Shown here: piece after piece, positions 17,064-26,322 of the stretch
Layout: each line of letters opens with the position of its first letter
Position numbering within the stretch: position 1 is the stretch's first letter
Source of the DNA: Acidobacteria bacterium UBA2994
GTDB lineage: Bacteria > Acidobacteriota > Vicinamibacteria > Vicinamibacterales > UBA8438
DNA length: 64,000 nucleotides
Direction of reading: 5' to 3'
NCBI GenBank assembly: GCA_002346545.1
Contig: DEAA01000046.1
Location: forward strand, 15,846-79,845
The notes under the pieces: model-generated
What the model was told of the DNA's origin: nothing
Databases searched by the model: none
The model's input: only the letters and a program-made list of their open reading frames with translations
Program-made: the position numbers and the translations under genes

Positions 17064-17780
17064 ATGCATGCCTCTGCCGCGAGCGCTCGGACGGTTCTCG
17101 TCGCGATTCAGGACGACACGGTGCGCGATAGGTTCACGGCAGCTCTGCACGAGGCGGGGCATCGGACCCAGTCAGCGGAGGAGGTCGATACGCTCTGGAC
17201 TGCGCTCGACTCTAGCCCCAATGCCGATCTGATCCTCCTAGACCTGTCACTCTCGAATGAAGCGCACACACTGGTCTTAGCCATTCGGGCACGCAGCTCG
17301 CCCACACCACTTGTGATTCTGAGCGGGTCGGTCAGCGACGCCGACCAGGTCAGACAGCTGTCCAATCTCGGTGTGTCTGGCTACGTTAACGACCACACGG
17401 ATCACGCACGGATCCTACCGGCGCTCGCGCCACATCTATTCCCTGACAGCTTCAATCGACGGAGCAGCCCTCGGGTTGAGCTCGCCGTCCCAGTCTCCTA
17501 CCGGGTCGACTCGACCATTGCCAGTGCGATGACGCTCAATCTCGGGCGGGGCGGACTCGCGGTGCGAACCATGAGCCCCCTCGAGGTCGCGACCCGGGTG
17601 CGGGCTCGGCTGCGGCTTCCGGGTGCCTCCGACGACGTCGAGGCGGAGTCGAGGGTGGTCTGGCGCGACCGACGGGTCGGCGGCATGGGCCTGCAGTTTG
17701 AGGAGGTCAGCGCCGCCGACCAGGCCGCCATCGACCACTTCGTGGACCGCCAAGAACTAGCCCCGGATGGCTGGTCCTAA
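17064..17780 (+). CDS. Response regulator receiver-PilZ domain protein
   Basis: The 238-residue protein has a receiver domain (about 8-125) with the acidic pair DD and a phospho-acceptor-like Asp in LILLDLSL. The conserved Lys before the last helix is replaced (GYVNDHTD), so phosphorylation may be altered. The C-terminal part (about 130-230) is a PilZ domain with RRSSPR and NLGRGGLAV, close to the RxxxR and (D/N)xSxxG c-di-GMP motifs, the latter with Gly for Ser. It may control surface or polysaccharide behaviour. It stands alone. Confidence 0.8.
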   Translation: MHASAASARTVLVAIQDDTVRDRFTAALHEAGHRTQSAEEVDTLWTALDSSPNADLILLDLSLSNEAHTLVLAIRARSSPTPLVILSGSVSDADQVRQLSNLGVSGYVNDHTDHARILPALAPHLFPDSFNRRSSPRVELAVPVSYRVDSTIASAMTLNLGRGGLAVRTMSPLEVATRVRARLRLPGASDDVEAESRVVWRDRRVGGMGLQFEEVSAADQAAIDHFVDRQELAPDGWS

Positions 17781-17940
17781 CTGTGTCGGATCTTCCCCCC
17801 ATACCAGCAGGCGACGGGCCGACGCTTTCGGAACTTAACGTGGCCTGAGACAACCTCGGGATCCGGGTTTGGCCGTGCGCGCCAGACGGCACGGTTCCTT
17901 GGCAGCCTGCCAACCTCCGTTGCCGAAGCATGTTCCTCTC

Positions 17941-17969
17941 TTGACAGCGCCATTCGTGGCCACTAGTTT
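17941..17969 (+). promoter_or_regulatory. Promoter of the GldA/GldG-like ABC operon
   Basis: A perfect -35 TTGACA (17941-17946) and -10 TAGTTT (17964-17969) are 17 bp apart. The gap 17781-18094 between the PilZ gene and the ATPase has no other recognised feature. The leader to the GTG start at 18095 is about 120 nt. Confidence 0.65.
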
Positions 17970-18094
17970 AATCGGTCGACGTCTTTTCTGTCAGATGGTA
18001 CGTCTAACAGCAGAGCGCTCCACCCAGGCAGTGGGGGGAGTCGGTGCCGCTAGTCGCGGGCAGCATCCTGCATTCAAGCGGAGGTGACGAGAAC

Positions 18095-19090
18095 GTGGTC
18101 GAAGTGCAACATGTGACCAAACGGTACGGGTCGCTGACCGCCGTCGACGACATCAGCTTCACCGTCGAGCGGGGCGAGATCCTCGGCTTCCTGGGGCCTA
18201 ACGGCGCCGGGAAGACGACGACCATGCGTATCCTCACCGGTTACCTGCCGGCCACGGAGGGACAAGCCCAGGTCGCGGGATTCGATGTGTTCGACCAGCC
18301 CCTGGAGGCCAAGCGGCGCACCGGCTACCTTCCCGAAACTCCCCCGCTCTACCCAGAAATGACCATCGAGGAGTATCTCCGGTTCGTGGCCCGTATCAAC
18401 GGAGTACCGTCCAGCGAGCGGCGACGACAGATCTCCACGGCGATGGAGCGCACCAACATCGCCGACATGGCCGACCGCTTCTGCGGCAAGCTCTCCAAGG
18501 GCTATCGCCAGCGCGTGGGCCTCGCCCAGGCGCTTCTGCACAACCCTGACGTCCTGATCCTCGATGAGCCGACGGCGGGACTGGACCCGCGGCAGATCAT
18601 CGAAACTCGGAAGCTCATCGCCGAGCTTGCCGGCGACCACACCATCATCCTCAGCACCCACATCCTCCCGGAGGTCTCGCAGACCTGCCAGCGGGTGGTG
18701 ATCATCAATCGTGGTCGCGTCGTGGCAGTCGACAGTCCGGACAACTTGACCGCGCGCCTCCAGGGCTCTCAGACACTCTACGTCCTGCTCGACAGCGCGG
18801 GGACTGACCCCGCGCCGGCGCTAAGGGCACTCCCGGGCGTCACCGGCATCAACAAGGTTGATGAACAGGGGCGTGCCATCGGCTACGAGGTGGACGCTGG
18901 ACGGGGTGAAGACGTCCGCCGGGCGCTGTCTGGTGCGATCGTCAACGCGGGGTGGGGCCTCCTCGAGCTCAGGGCGCGACAGATGAGCCTCGAGGACATC
19001 TTCCTTGAGCTGACCACCGAAGAATCCGATGCGGCACACGACCTGGGCCCGGACGAGACGGCGACCGACGCGGAGGCGATCGATGGGTAA
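18095..19090 (+). CDS. ABC transporter ATP-binding protein (GldA-like)
   Basis: The 331-residue ATPase has Walker A GPNGAGKTT, signature LSKGYRQRVGLAQAL and Walker B LILDEPTAGLDP, followed by the DUF4162-like C-terminal domain of GldA-type subunits. The start is GTG at 18095, 7 nt after GGAGGTGA (18080-18087); an upstream frame to 18044 has no homology. Its stop overlaps the permease start by 8 bp. The four-gene set resembles the gliding-type ABC exporters of Bacteroidetes and many other phyla; its substrate is unknown. Confidence 0.92.
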   Translation: MVEVQHVTKRYGSLTAVDDISFTVERGEILGFLGPNGAGKTTTMRILTGYLPATEGQAQVAGFDVFDQPLEAKRRTGYLPETPPLYPEMTIEEYLRFVARINGVPSSERRRQISTAMERTNIADMADRFCGKLSKGYRQRVGLAQALLHNPDVLILDEPTAGLDPRQIIETRKLIAELAGDHTIILSTHILPEVSQTCQRVVIINRGRVVAVDSPDNLTARLQGSQTLYVLLDSAGTDPAPALRALPGVTGINKVDEQGRAIGYEVDAGRGEDVRRALSGAIVNAGWGLLELRARQMSLEDIFLELTTEESDAAHDLGPDETATDAEAIDG

Positions 19091-19850
19091 CGTCCTAGCT
19101 ATCGCCCACAAGGAGCTCCGCGGTTACTTTGTGTCTCCGATCGCCTACGTCGTACTGGCGTTCTTCTCGCTGCTGTTCGGCTATTTCTTTGTTGCCAACA
19201 TTAACGTGATGGTCCAAGTCAGCAGTAGCCAGTTTGGCATGGGCGGACCCCAGGTGGTGAACATCAACGAGTTCATGATCCGGGGCCTTTTCGGCAACAC
19301 TGCCGTGATCTTGCTTTTCGTCCTTCCGACGGTGACGATGCGGGCCTACGCCGAGGAGAAGCGATCGGGCACCATGGAACTCCTGCTCACGGCTCCACTG
19401 AGCGACCTCCAAATCATCCTAGGTAAGTTTTTCGGCGCGATGGCCCTCTACGGCCTGATGCTGGCACTAACGCTGGTCCACATGGGCGTACTGTTCTGGT
19501 ACGCCGACCCCGAGTGGGGCTCGGTGGTCACGGGCTACCTCGGGCTCTTCCTGATGGGTGGAGCGTTCATTTCGGTCGGCCTCGCCATTTCCTCGATGAC
19601 CAAGAACCAAGTCGTCGCCGCCATGGCCACCTTCGCGGTCCTGCTCCTGTTTTGGATCATCGACTGGATCGGCGACACCGCCGGAACGACCACCCAGGCA
19701 GTCCTGGCGTATCTCTCGCTGCTGATGCACTTCGACGACTTCGCCAAGGGCGTCATCGACACCAAACACGTGGCCTACTACGCCAGCGTGATCACGTTCG
19801 GCCTGTTCTTGACCGCGAAATCGATGGACACCGAACGTTGGAACGGTTAA
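19083..19850 (+). CDS. ABC-2 type transporter permease (GldF-like)
   Basis: The 255-residue membrane protein starts MGNVLAIAHKELRGYF, the usual N-terminus of this permease family, with six hydrophobic segments. An RSGTMELLLTAPL motif follows the second segment, as is typical for GldF/NosY-like permeases. It overlaps the ATPase gene by 8 bp. Confidence 0.9.
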   Translation: MGNVLAIAHKELRGYFVSPIAYVVLAFFSLLFGYFFVANINVMVQVSSSQFGMGGPQVVNINEFMIRGLFGNTAVILLFVLPTVTMRAYAEEKRSGTMELLLTAPLSDLQIILGKFFGAMALYGLMLALTLVHMGVLFWYADPEWGSVVTGYLGLFLMGGAFISVGLAISSMTKNQVVAAMATFAVLLLFWIIDWIGDTAGTTTQAVLAYLSLLMHFDDFAKGVIDTKHVAYYASVITFGLFLTAKSMDTERWNG

Positions 19851-19869
19851 CGCTCGTCGCTCACTTCCG

Positions 19870-21468
19870 ATGCTGAACAGAATCCTCGGCTTCCTCGGCT
19901 GGTTCGGATCGCTACTGGTCTTTGTCGCGGTCGGGGTCTGGATTGTGCGGCCGGATCTCGATACCCTGCGCCGCACCCTGGCCTTTGCGGGACTAGCAAA
20001 CATCCTGCTGTATGGCGCCGGTCACTGGCGCCAGGTGCTCCGGTCATTCGAACGCAAGCAGACACGCTATGGCCTGTTCGCCGGCACCGGCGTGATTTTG
20101 GCCCTGGCTATCCTGTCCGGTCTGAATTGGATGCTGTCGCGTCAGAACCACCGTTGGGATCTGACCGCTGCACAGCAATACTCGCTCTCCGACCAGACGC
20201 GCCAAGTGCTGGAGACCCTTCCGGCGCCGGTCCGGATCCTGGTCTTCGCGCGTCAGCTCGACTTCCCACCCTATGAGGATCGTCTGGGCCAGTACGCCTA
20301 CGAGTCGGACCAGGTCAGCGTCGATTACATCGACGCCGACCGCCAACCGATGCTCGCCCGGCAGTACGAGATCGAGACCTACGGGACGATCGTCTTCGAG
20401 CATCAGGAACGGATCGAGCGCGTGTCGTCCCTCGCCGAGCAGGACCTGACGAACGCCCTCATCTCGGTCGTGGAGGGGGAAGAACGGAAGGTCTACTTCC
20501 TAGAAGGACACGGTGAGAAGAGCCACACCGGAGCGGACGAGGGTGGCTACAGCACGGTCACCGATGCGCTCGGCTTCGACAACTTCGGCGTCGAAACGCT
20601 GATCCTGGCCCAGCGTGGCTCGGTACCAGAAGACGCCACCGTGGTGGTGACGGCTGGCCCGCAGACCGACTTCCTTCCCGATGAACTGACGGCGCTCGAT
20701 CAGTATCTCGAAGGCGGCGGCAAGTTGCTGGTCATGCTCGACCCGCCGATCGACACCGGGACGCCAACCCCGGAGGGACTCGTCGAACTGCTGGCGAACT
20801 GGGGGATCTCGATCGGCGACGATGTCGTGGTGGACGCCAGTGGGATGGGTCAGTTCCTGGGGGCTGACGCGTCAGTGCCAATCGCTGCAAACTACCCGAT
20901 TCATCCGATCACCGACCGGTTCAACCTGCTGACGGCGTACCCGCTCGCGAGGTCGGTGGCACCAATCTCGCCGAGCCCGGAGGGGCGAGTGGCCCAGTCA
21001 TTCATCGAGACCGGCTCCCAAAGCTGGGCGGAGATGGACGTGGCCGGACTGACGGGCGGAGCCGAAGTGCTGCTCGACGAGGAGGCCGGGGACCTGCCGG
21101 GCCCAATCGCCATTGGCGCGGCAGTATCGGTCGCTGTTGACGGAACAGACGCCGAGGCGGCGGAGGCTATCGATGGTCCTGAGGCGGACGCGCCAGCCTC
21201 GCCGGAGGCACGACTTGCGGTCATCGGAGACTCGGACTTCGCCAGCAATGCTGTCGTCGGCGTCTCCGGCAACCGCGACATGTTCCTCAACACCGTCAAC
21301 TGGCTGGCTCGGCAAGAAAATCTCATCGCCATCCGAGCCCGGGATCCGGAGGATCGTCGATTGACCCTCACGGCGGACCAACAGCGCGGCATTTTGGTGC
21401 TTTCGCTGTTACTGATTCCGGCGGCCACGGCCGGCGCCGGGTTCTATACGTGGTGGCGGAGACGGTAG
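19870..21468 (+). CDS. GldG-like ABC accessory protein
   Basis: The 532-residue protein has N-terminal membrane segments (about 5-25, 35-55 and 75-92), a large extracytoplasmic domain and a C-terminal membrane segment followed by an Arg-rich end. The sequence after the third segment (NHRWDLTAAQQYSLSDQT) is typical of GldG/DUF4350-type proteins. The domain around 240-300 includes LDQYLEGGGKLLVMLDPP, a typical family signature. It follows the permease by 19 bp. Confidence 0.87.
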   Translation: MLNRILGFLGWFGSLLVFVAVGVWIVRPDLDTLRRTLAFAGLANILLYGAGHWRQVLRSFERKQTRYGLFAGTGVILALAILSGLNWMLSRQNHRWDLTAAQQYSLSDQTRQVLETLPAPVRILVFARQLDFPPYEDRLGQYAYESDQVSVDYIDADRQPMLARQYEIETYGTIVFEHQERIERVSSLAEQDLTNALISVVEGEERKVYFLEGHGEKSHTGADEGGYSTVTDALGFDNFGVETLILAQRGSVPEDATVVVTAGPQTDFLPDELTALDQYLEGGGKLLVMLDPPIDTGTPTPEGLVELLANWGISIGDDVVVDASGMGQFLGADASVPIAANYPIHPITDRFNLLTAYPLARSVAPISPSPEGRVAQSFIETGSQSWAEMDVAGLTGGAEVLLDEEAGDLPGPIAIGAAVSVAVDGTDAEAAEAIDGPEADAPASPEARLAVIGDSDFASNAVVGVSGNRDMFLNTVNWLARQENLIAIRARDPEDRRLTLTADQQRGILVLSLLLIPAATAGAGFYTWWRRR

Positions 21469-22805
21469 TGAGTCGCGGCTCCTCGACGCTTGCCCTCCTT
21501 GTGGCCGCACTGGCCATGGGCGCCTACATCTACCTGGTTGAGTCCGACCGAGATCCGGCTGCCCCCGAGGCGCTCGAGTCGGTGTTCGATCTCGACTCCA
21601 ACGCGATCTCGGCGTTGACGGTGACCGCCGAAAACGGCGAGCGTACCGTTCTGCGCAAGACCGACGAGCGCTGGCAGATCGTAGAGCCATTCCAGACCAA
21701 TGTGGACGTGACACAGGTGGTCGGCCTAACCTCCGGTCTGGCGTCACTCGAGCTGCAACGCGTCGTGCTCGAACCTGAAGATGCACCTGACCTGTCGCAG
21801 TTCGGCCTGTCGCCCCCACGGGTCTCGATTGAGGTCGAAGCAGGCGCACTCGACTCGGCGCTCTTCATTGGCGACGAGACGCCGACTGGTGGCGACCTCT
21901 ACGCCGCCGTCGAAGGATCCAACCGGGTGTTTTTGATCTCGGGCTATCTCGACGGCACGTTCAATCGCACCATGTTCGCCCTGCGGGACAAGACGCTGCT
22001 GAGCTTCACCCGCAATCAGGTGAACGGGCTGGAGCTCACCGGAGCAGATCTCTCAATTCGATTGCGCAAAACGGCTGACCAGTGGGCGCTGACCGAGCCA
22101 TTCGAAGCCCACGCCGACCTGGCGGTCACCGATGGACTGATCGGACGGCTGGCCACCGACCAGATGGTCGCGATCGACACCGAGCGCGCGACTGACCTCG
22201 AGCCCTATGGCCTCTCCACTCCCACCGTCACGACCCGGGTGTTACTCGGTGAGGAGTCCGCGACGCTCCTGGTCGGAACCCCAGCCCCGGATGGCTCGGT
22301 GTGGGCCAAGGACGCCTCGCGGGACATGGTGTTCAGCATCGAGGCAACGCTGGCGGACGAGCTGGCTCGAGCCGCGGTCGAATACCGACGTAAGAACCTG
22401 TTCGGGTTCCGTCCGTTCAACGCGACCCGGCTGGAGTTCGAGATCGACGACACGCAGCACGTCTTCGAACAGCAAGCAGCGGACGGTGTGGACGAGGCGG
22501 TCTGGCGCCGGCTCGAACCAAGGAGTCAGGATGTCGGCGATGGTGGACTCGACGACCTCCTGGCGCAGCTCTCGAACCTCCGTGCGGAACGCTTCGTCGA
22601 TACGCGCGAAGGAACCGGTCTCGATGGCCCCAGCGCCTCGGTGATAGTGACGTTTGATGACCCGTCTCGGCAAGAAAAGGTGTCGATCGGCCGAGGCAAC
22701 GGGCAAGTGTTCGCCGTGAATGGTGAAGAGATCGGCGCCGCGGTCGTCACCACGAGAAGCTGGGACGACATCGTCGCGGCGCTCGACGCACTCCGACCCG
22801 ATTGA
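21468..22805 (+). CDS. DUF4340 domain-containing protein
   Basis: The 445-residue protein has an N-terminal membrane anchor (about 5-22) and a repetitive beta-rich extracytoplasmic region with repeated segments such as LRKTDERWQIVEPF and LRKTADQWALTEPF, the DUF4340 repeat. The GTG start at 21468 overlaps the stop of the GldG-like gene by one base (TAGTG). DUF4340 genes regularly follow GldG-like genes, so it is likely part of the same export machine. Confidence 0.85.
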   Translation: MSRGSSTLALLVAALAMGAYIYLVESDRDPAAPEALESVFDLDSNAISALTVTAENGERTVLRKTDERWQIVEPFQTNVDVTQVVGLTSGLASLELQRVVLEPEDAPDLSQFGLSPPRVSIEVEAGALDSALFIGDETPTGGDLYAAVEGSNRVFLISGYLDGTFNRTMFALRDKTLLSFTRNQVNGLELTGADLSIRLRKTADQWALTEPFEAHADLAVTDGLIGRLATDQMVAIDTERATDLEPYGLSTPTVTTRVLLGEESATLLVGTPAPDGSVWAKDASRDMVFSIEATLADELARAAVEYRRKNLFGFRPFNATRLEFEIDDTQHVFEQQAADGVDEAVWRRLEPRSQDVGDGGLDDLLAQLSNLRAERFVDTREGTGLDGPSASVIVTFDDPSRQEKVSIGRGNGQVFAVNGEEIGAAVVTTRSWDDIVAALDALRPD

Positions 22806-22915
22806 CGCAAGCACTTACGGGCGGACCGACCCGAACCGGCCATACGGTGCGCACGCGACCTACACACCCAGAATCCCAGAGCTCAGCCGAGTCGCGGGAC
22901 CCGGGCTACATGGCC

Positions 22916-23041
22916 TCACCGTTCGTTGCTCGCTGCATGTCCCCCTCCCTCCGCCATCACCCCGACGCTGGCGGCCCCGTCGACAACTTCGGCGTCGAAG
23001 GCCAGCAAAGCCGGATCTGTGTAGTAGAGGCGTTCAACCAT
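22916..23041 (-). pseudogene. 5' remnant of an alanyl-tRNA editing (AlaX-like) gene
   Basis: The first 20 codons read [20 protein letters not shown], matching the N-terminus of alanyl-tRNA editing proteins (usual form [17 protein letters not shown]). After that the homology is lost and the frame stops at 42 codons, where the family has several hundred residues. Its ATG overlaps the queC stop by 8 bp, as if it had been the next gene in the queEC operon. The rest of the gap to 22805 shows no further match. Confidence 0.6.
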
Positions 23042-23756
23042 GCGGCGCGTCGACGCGAGAGTCCGCTTGGGGGGCAAGAGGGTCCACGACACCGGCTTCG
23101 GCAAAACCGCGCGCCCGGAGTTGACAGCTGTCACATTGGGCGCAGGGCTGGCCGTCTGCAGACGGGGCATAGCAGCTGTGGGTCAACGCATAGTCGAGTC
23201 CGAGTGCGATCCCTCGTTGAATAATCTCCGCCTTCGACAAGGTGATGAGCGGCGCATGGACCCGGAAGCGCGCGCCCTCGACACCGTCTCGGGTGGCAAC
23301 CGCCGCCAACTGCTCGAACGCAGCCACGAACTCCGGGCGACAGTCTGGATAGCCTGAATAGTCGAGCGCGTTCACCCCAACCACCAGGTCGGTCGCGCCC
23401 AGCGCCTCGGCCCAAGCCAACGCCAGTGAGAGCAGCACCGTGTTCCGGGCCGGAACATAGGTCGGAGGAATCCCGTCGCGGTCCGGATCCTCGTCGGTCG
23501 GGATCGAACCATCACCGGTAAGGGCAGACCCACCGAACGCGGCCAGATCCACCTCCAACTCGACGTGTTGCTCGACCGACAGAGCTGCCGCGACCCTCCG
23601 CGCGGCCTCGATCTCAACCGCATGGGTCTGTCCATACCGCACCGTCAGCGCCGTCAGCCGGTAGCCCCCGGCGCGCATCAAGGCTGCCGCCGTATAGGAG
23701 TCAAGCCCACCGCTCAGCAGAACAACCGCCAACGGAGCCAGAGTCGCGCCAGTCAC
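23034..23756 (-). CDS. queC: 7-cyano-7-deazaguanine synthase
   Basis: QueC converts 7-carboxy-7-deazaguanine to preQ0 with ATP and ammonia. The PP-loop [11 protein letters not shown] is at the N-terminus, and the C-terminal zinc cysteines follow the pattern C-x8-C-x2-C-x2-C ([18 protein letters not shown]). The start is GTG at 23756, overlapping the queE stop by 4 bp; 240 residues. The longer upstream frame runs inside queE and is not conserved. Together with queE here and queA at 37.7 kb this supports queuosine synthesis. Confidence 0.94.
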   Translation of the reverse strand: MTGATLAPLAVVLLSGGLDSYTAAALMRAGGYRLTALTVRYGQTHAVEIEAARRVAAALSVEQHVELEVDLAAFGGSALTGDGSIPTDEDPDRDGIPPTYVPARNTVLLSLALAWAEALGATDLVVGVNALDYSGYPDCRPEFVAAFEQLAAVATRDGVEGARFRVHAPLITLSKAEIIQRGIALGLDYALTHSCYAPSADGQPCAQCDSCQLRARGFAEAGVVDPLAPQADSRVDAPHG

Positions 23757-24394
23757 ACGCCCCTCGTCTCGGCGCCCCAGAGATACTTGTGCAGCTGAAT
23801 CTGGAGTCGTACCGGCAGCCGATCGGCCAGGATCCACTCGGCGAGCCTGGTCGGGGACAGGCGGTTGTGGACGGGCGCGAACAGGACCGCGCCAAGCTGC
23901 TGACCCGGTGTCCGTGCGGCTACGACATCCCGAGCGAACTCGTAATCAGCGCGATCGGCGATGACAAACTTCACCTGATCATGGCGGGTGAGCCGAGACA
24001 GGTTCTCCAGAGCGTTACGCCCAGCTTCCCCACTGCCCGGGCATTTCACGTCGACGATCTTCATCACATCGGCGGGCACCCGGTCGATGGGCAGATGACC
24101 ACCGGTTTCGAGCATCACGTGAAAGCCGTCGGTCAGTAGCCGGTCCATCAGCGGATACACGCCGTCCTGCAGCAACGGCTCGCCGCCCGTGATCTCGACC
24201 AGGTTGCAGCCATAGGCCGCGACGGCAGCCATGACCTCTTCCACGCTCATACGCCGGCCCTCATGGAACGCATACGGCGTGTCACACCAGACACACCGCA
24301 GGTCACAGCCGGTCAGTCGTACGAACACACAGGGACGGCCAGCCTGATCCGATTCGCCTTGAATGGAGTGAAAGATCTCGTTGATCGTCAACAT
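23753..24394 (-). CDS. queE: 7-carboxy-7-deazaguanine synthase (radical SAM)
   Basis: The 213-residue radical SAM enzyme makes CDG from carboxytetrahydropterin. The cluster motif CDLRCVWC (CxxxCxxC) is at about residues 30-37 and ITGGEPLLQ follows. The N-terminus [12 protein letters not shown] is the usual family start. No preQ1 riboswitch was seen upstream. It is translationally coupled to queC. Confidence 0.94.
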   Translation of the reverse strand: MLTINEIFHSIQGESDQAGRPCVFVRLTGCDLRCVWCDTPYAFHEGRRMSVEEVMAAVAAYGCNLVEITGGEPLLQDGVYPLMDRLLTDGFHVMLETGGHLPIDRVPADVMKIVDVKCPGSGEAGRNALENLSRLTRHDQVKFVIADRADYEFARDVVAARTPGQQLGAVLFAPVHNRLSPTRLAEWILADRLPVRLQIQLHKYLWGAETRGV

Positions 24395-24513
24395 GGCTCA
24401 CACGGCCCCTGGACCGATGCCGCCTTCATTCTACCCATCCACTCTCTGAGCCGCGTCGGACCAGGCCACGTCCCGGCAGACGAGCCACTCGCGAGTAGAA
24501 TCTCGGCATCGAG

Positions 24514-24600
24514 GTGCGCATCGGTACGTCAGGGTGGAACTACCCATCCGGGGCCGGCACCTGGGACGGCATCGTCTCGAGTCTGCTTCCCCCGCGGTAG
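24514..24600 (+). pseudogene. N-terminal remnant of a DUF72 gene
   Basis: From GTG the 28 codons read VRIGTSGWNYPSGAGTWDGI and then SLLPPR before TAG. RIGTSGWNYPSG-x-GTW is the characteristic start of DUF72 (YecE-like) proteins, which are about 250 residues. The gene is cut off directly beside the convergent nth gene. The remaining gap to queE (24395-24513) holds nothing recognisable. Confidence 0.6.
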
Positions 24601-24612
24601 TGATCCGCTCGG

Positions 24613-25338
24613 CTACTTGCCGACTTTCTCCACGCCGAGTCGCGGGCAGGCGGGGGCGACGATGCAGTGGTTGCAACGAGGATAGAGCGGCCGGCACACG
24701 TTCTGTCCCCAGGTGACCAGATAGCTGTTGAGAAGCGGCCACCAGCGGCGCGCGGCCACCTCGTATAGGGCATACTCGGTCTCTTCCGGCGTGGAGGTCT
24801 CGACCCAGCCGAGTCGATTCGAGATCCGATGCACGTGGGTGTCGACGCAGATGTTGTCTGGGCTCTTCAGCGCGACGATCAACGTGAGGTTCGCGGTCTT
24901 GCGACCGACCCCAGGGAGCGCCGTCAGAGCCTCCATCGTCACCGGCACCCGCCCACGGTACCGCTTGAGGAGCTGCCGGCACATCGCCTTTACGTGACGC
25001 GCCTTGTTGCGGTAGAAGCTGACCGGGTAGATGAGCTTCTCGATCGTGCTCACGCGAAGGTTGGCCATTTCGGCCGGCGTCGCCGCGCGCGCGAACAGGC
25101 GATTCGACGCCTCGAGGGTGACCGGATCTCTGGTCCGGGCCGAGAGCAGGGTGGCGATCAGAACCTTGAACGGATCCGACTGCTCCTCCTCGGCTAGCTT
25201 CTCGACGGCCGGCTCCTCCAGGGGCGGAAGCGCTTGACCCAGGTGGGTCATCACCCGGTCAAGACGGCGCCGACGAACGGCCAGTGACTCGGACCGCCCG
25301 GCCTTCTTCGCACCGGCTGGCTCGCCGCGCTTGGCCAC
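24613..25338 (-). CDS. nth: Endonuclease III
   Basis: The enzyme is a base-excision DNA glycosylase/AP lyase for oxidised pyrimidines. It has the helix-hairpin-helix LPGVGRKTAN with catalytic Lys, the catalytic Asp in VDTHVHRISNRLGW, and 4Fe-4S cysteines C-x6-C-x2-C-x5-C near the C-terminus. The 241 residues include an extra basic N-terminus. It is the last gene after the microcompartment genes, 9 bp downstream of the dehydrogenase. Confidence 0.95.
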   Translation of the reverse strand: MAKRGEPAGAKKAGRSESLAVRRRRLDRVMTHLGQALPPLEEPAVEKLAEEEQSDPFKVLIATLLSARTRDPVTLEASNRLFARAATPAEMANLRVSTIEKLIYPVSFYRNKARHVKAMCRQLLKRYRGRVPVTMEALTALPGVGRKTANLTLIVALKSPDNICVDTHVHRISNRLGWVETSTPEETEYALYEVAARRWWPLLNSYLVTWGQNVCRPLYPRCNHCIVAPACPRLGVEKVGK

Positions 25339-25347
25339 AAGGTGTAC

Positions 25348-26301
25348 CTACGTAACCGGCGTCAACGGAGGGCGACCGGTCAGCACCTCCACCACATTCC
25401 GTGCCGCAAGCTCGGCCATGGCGGTGCGGGTCTCCCGCGTCGCACTCCCCAAATGAGGCGTCAGACAGACGTTCTCGCGGTCCAGAAAGCCCGGATGCAC
25501 CCGGGGCTCACCTTCGTACACATCGAGTCCGGCCCCGGCGATAAGCCGTTCCTCGAGCGCCCAGGCAAGCGCCTCGTCATCGACAACTCCTCCCCTGGAG
25601 GTGTTAATCAGAATGGCCGATCGCTTCATCCGTAGAAGCGTTCGCCGACCAATCAGATGCCGGGTGTCCTCGGTTAGCGGCACATGCAGTGATACGACAT
25701 CGGAGGTACGAAGCAGCTCATCGAGCGAGAGCACCCGCTGCCCTTTGGCTGCCGTGCCGCTGCGGTTCGCGAAGACCGCCTCCATCCCAAACGCAGGCGC
25801 CACCGCAGCTACAGCCTGACCGATGCGACCTGCGCCCACCACGCCCAGCTGCTTGCCTCGCAGCTCACCGCCGAGGAGGAAGTCGAACGTCCAGCCGTGC
25901 CAATCGTCTCTGCGGATGATCCGGTCGCCTTCACCGACCCTGCGGGTCACCGCCAGGATCAGGGCCCAGGTGAGCTCGGCGGTGGCTCCAGTCAAGATAT
26001 TCGGCGTGTTGGTGACGACGATGCCCCGCTCGGTGGCCGCGACCACGTCGATGTTGTCGTAACCGACCGCGACCGTGCTGATGACCTTCAGCGCATCGCC
26101 GACAGCAAGCGTCCCCGCGTCGATCGGATCGTTGAACATGCACAGCAGCCCCTGCTTCCCAGGCAGGCGTTCGCAAAGTGCCGCCGGGGTGAGCTCGTCG
26201 GTCGAGCCATGCACATCGACCTCGCAGGCGTTGCGGAGAATGCCGAGCACCGACGACGGCAACCGTCGGGTCACGAGCACGGAAGGAGTGGCAGAGGCCA
26301 T
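25348..26301 (-). CDS. D-2-hydroxyacid dehydrogenase (glyoxylate/hydroxypyruvate reductase-like)
   Basis: The 317-residue protein has the NAD(P)-binding GVVGAGRIGQ and the catalytic Arg in INTSRGGVVDDEAL, Glu in DVYEGEP and His in TPHLGSAT. The N-terminal part (AVGYDNIDV) fits glyoxylate reductase/D-glycerate dehydrogenase. It begins 21 bp after the last vertex-protein gene and so is probably co-transcribed with the microcompartment genes. It may recycle NADH or reduce a 2-oxoacid linked to the compartment; no encapsulation peptide is visible. Confidence 0.88.
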   Translation of the reverse strand: MASATPSVLVTRRLPSSVLGILRNACEVDVHGSTDELTPAALCERLPGKQGLLCMFNDPIDAGTLAVGDALKVISTVAVGYDNIDVVAATERGIVVTNTPNILTGATAELTWALILAVTRRVGEGDRIIRRDDWHGWTFDFLLGGELRGKQLGVVGAGRIGQAVAAVAPAFGMEAVFANRSGTAAKGQRVLSLDELLRTSDVVSLHVPLTEDTRHLIGRRTLLRMKRSAILINTSRGGVVDDEALAWALEERLIAGAGLDVYEGEPRVHPGFLDRENVCLTPHLGSATRETRTAMAELAARNVVEVLTGRPPLTPVT

Positions 26302-26322
26302 GTCCTTGGAAGGCGGGCGTGG

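Noticed and set aside
24395..24513. Possible preQ1 riboswitch before queE
   Set aside because: No C-rich loop or AAAAACTA-like 3' element is visible.
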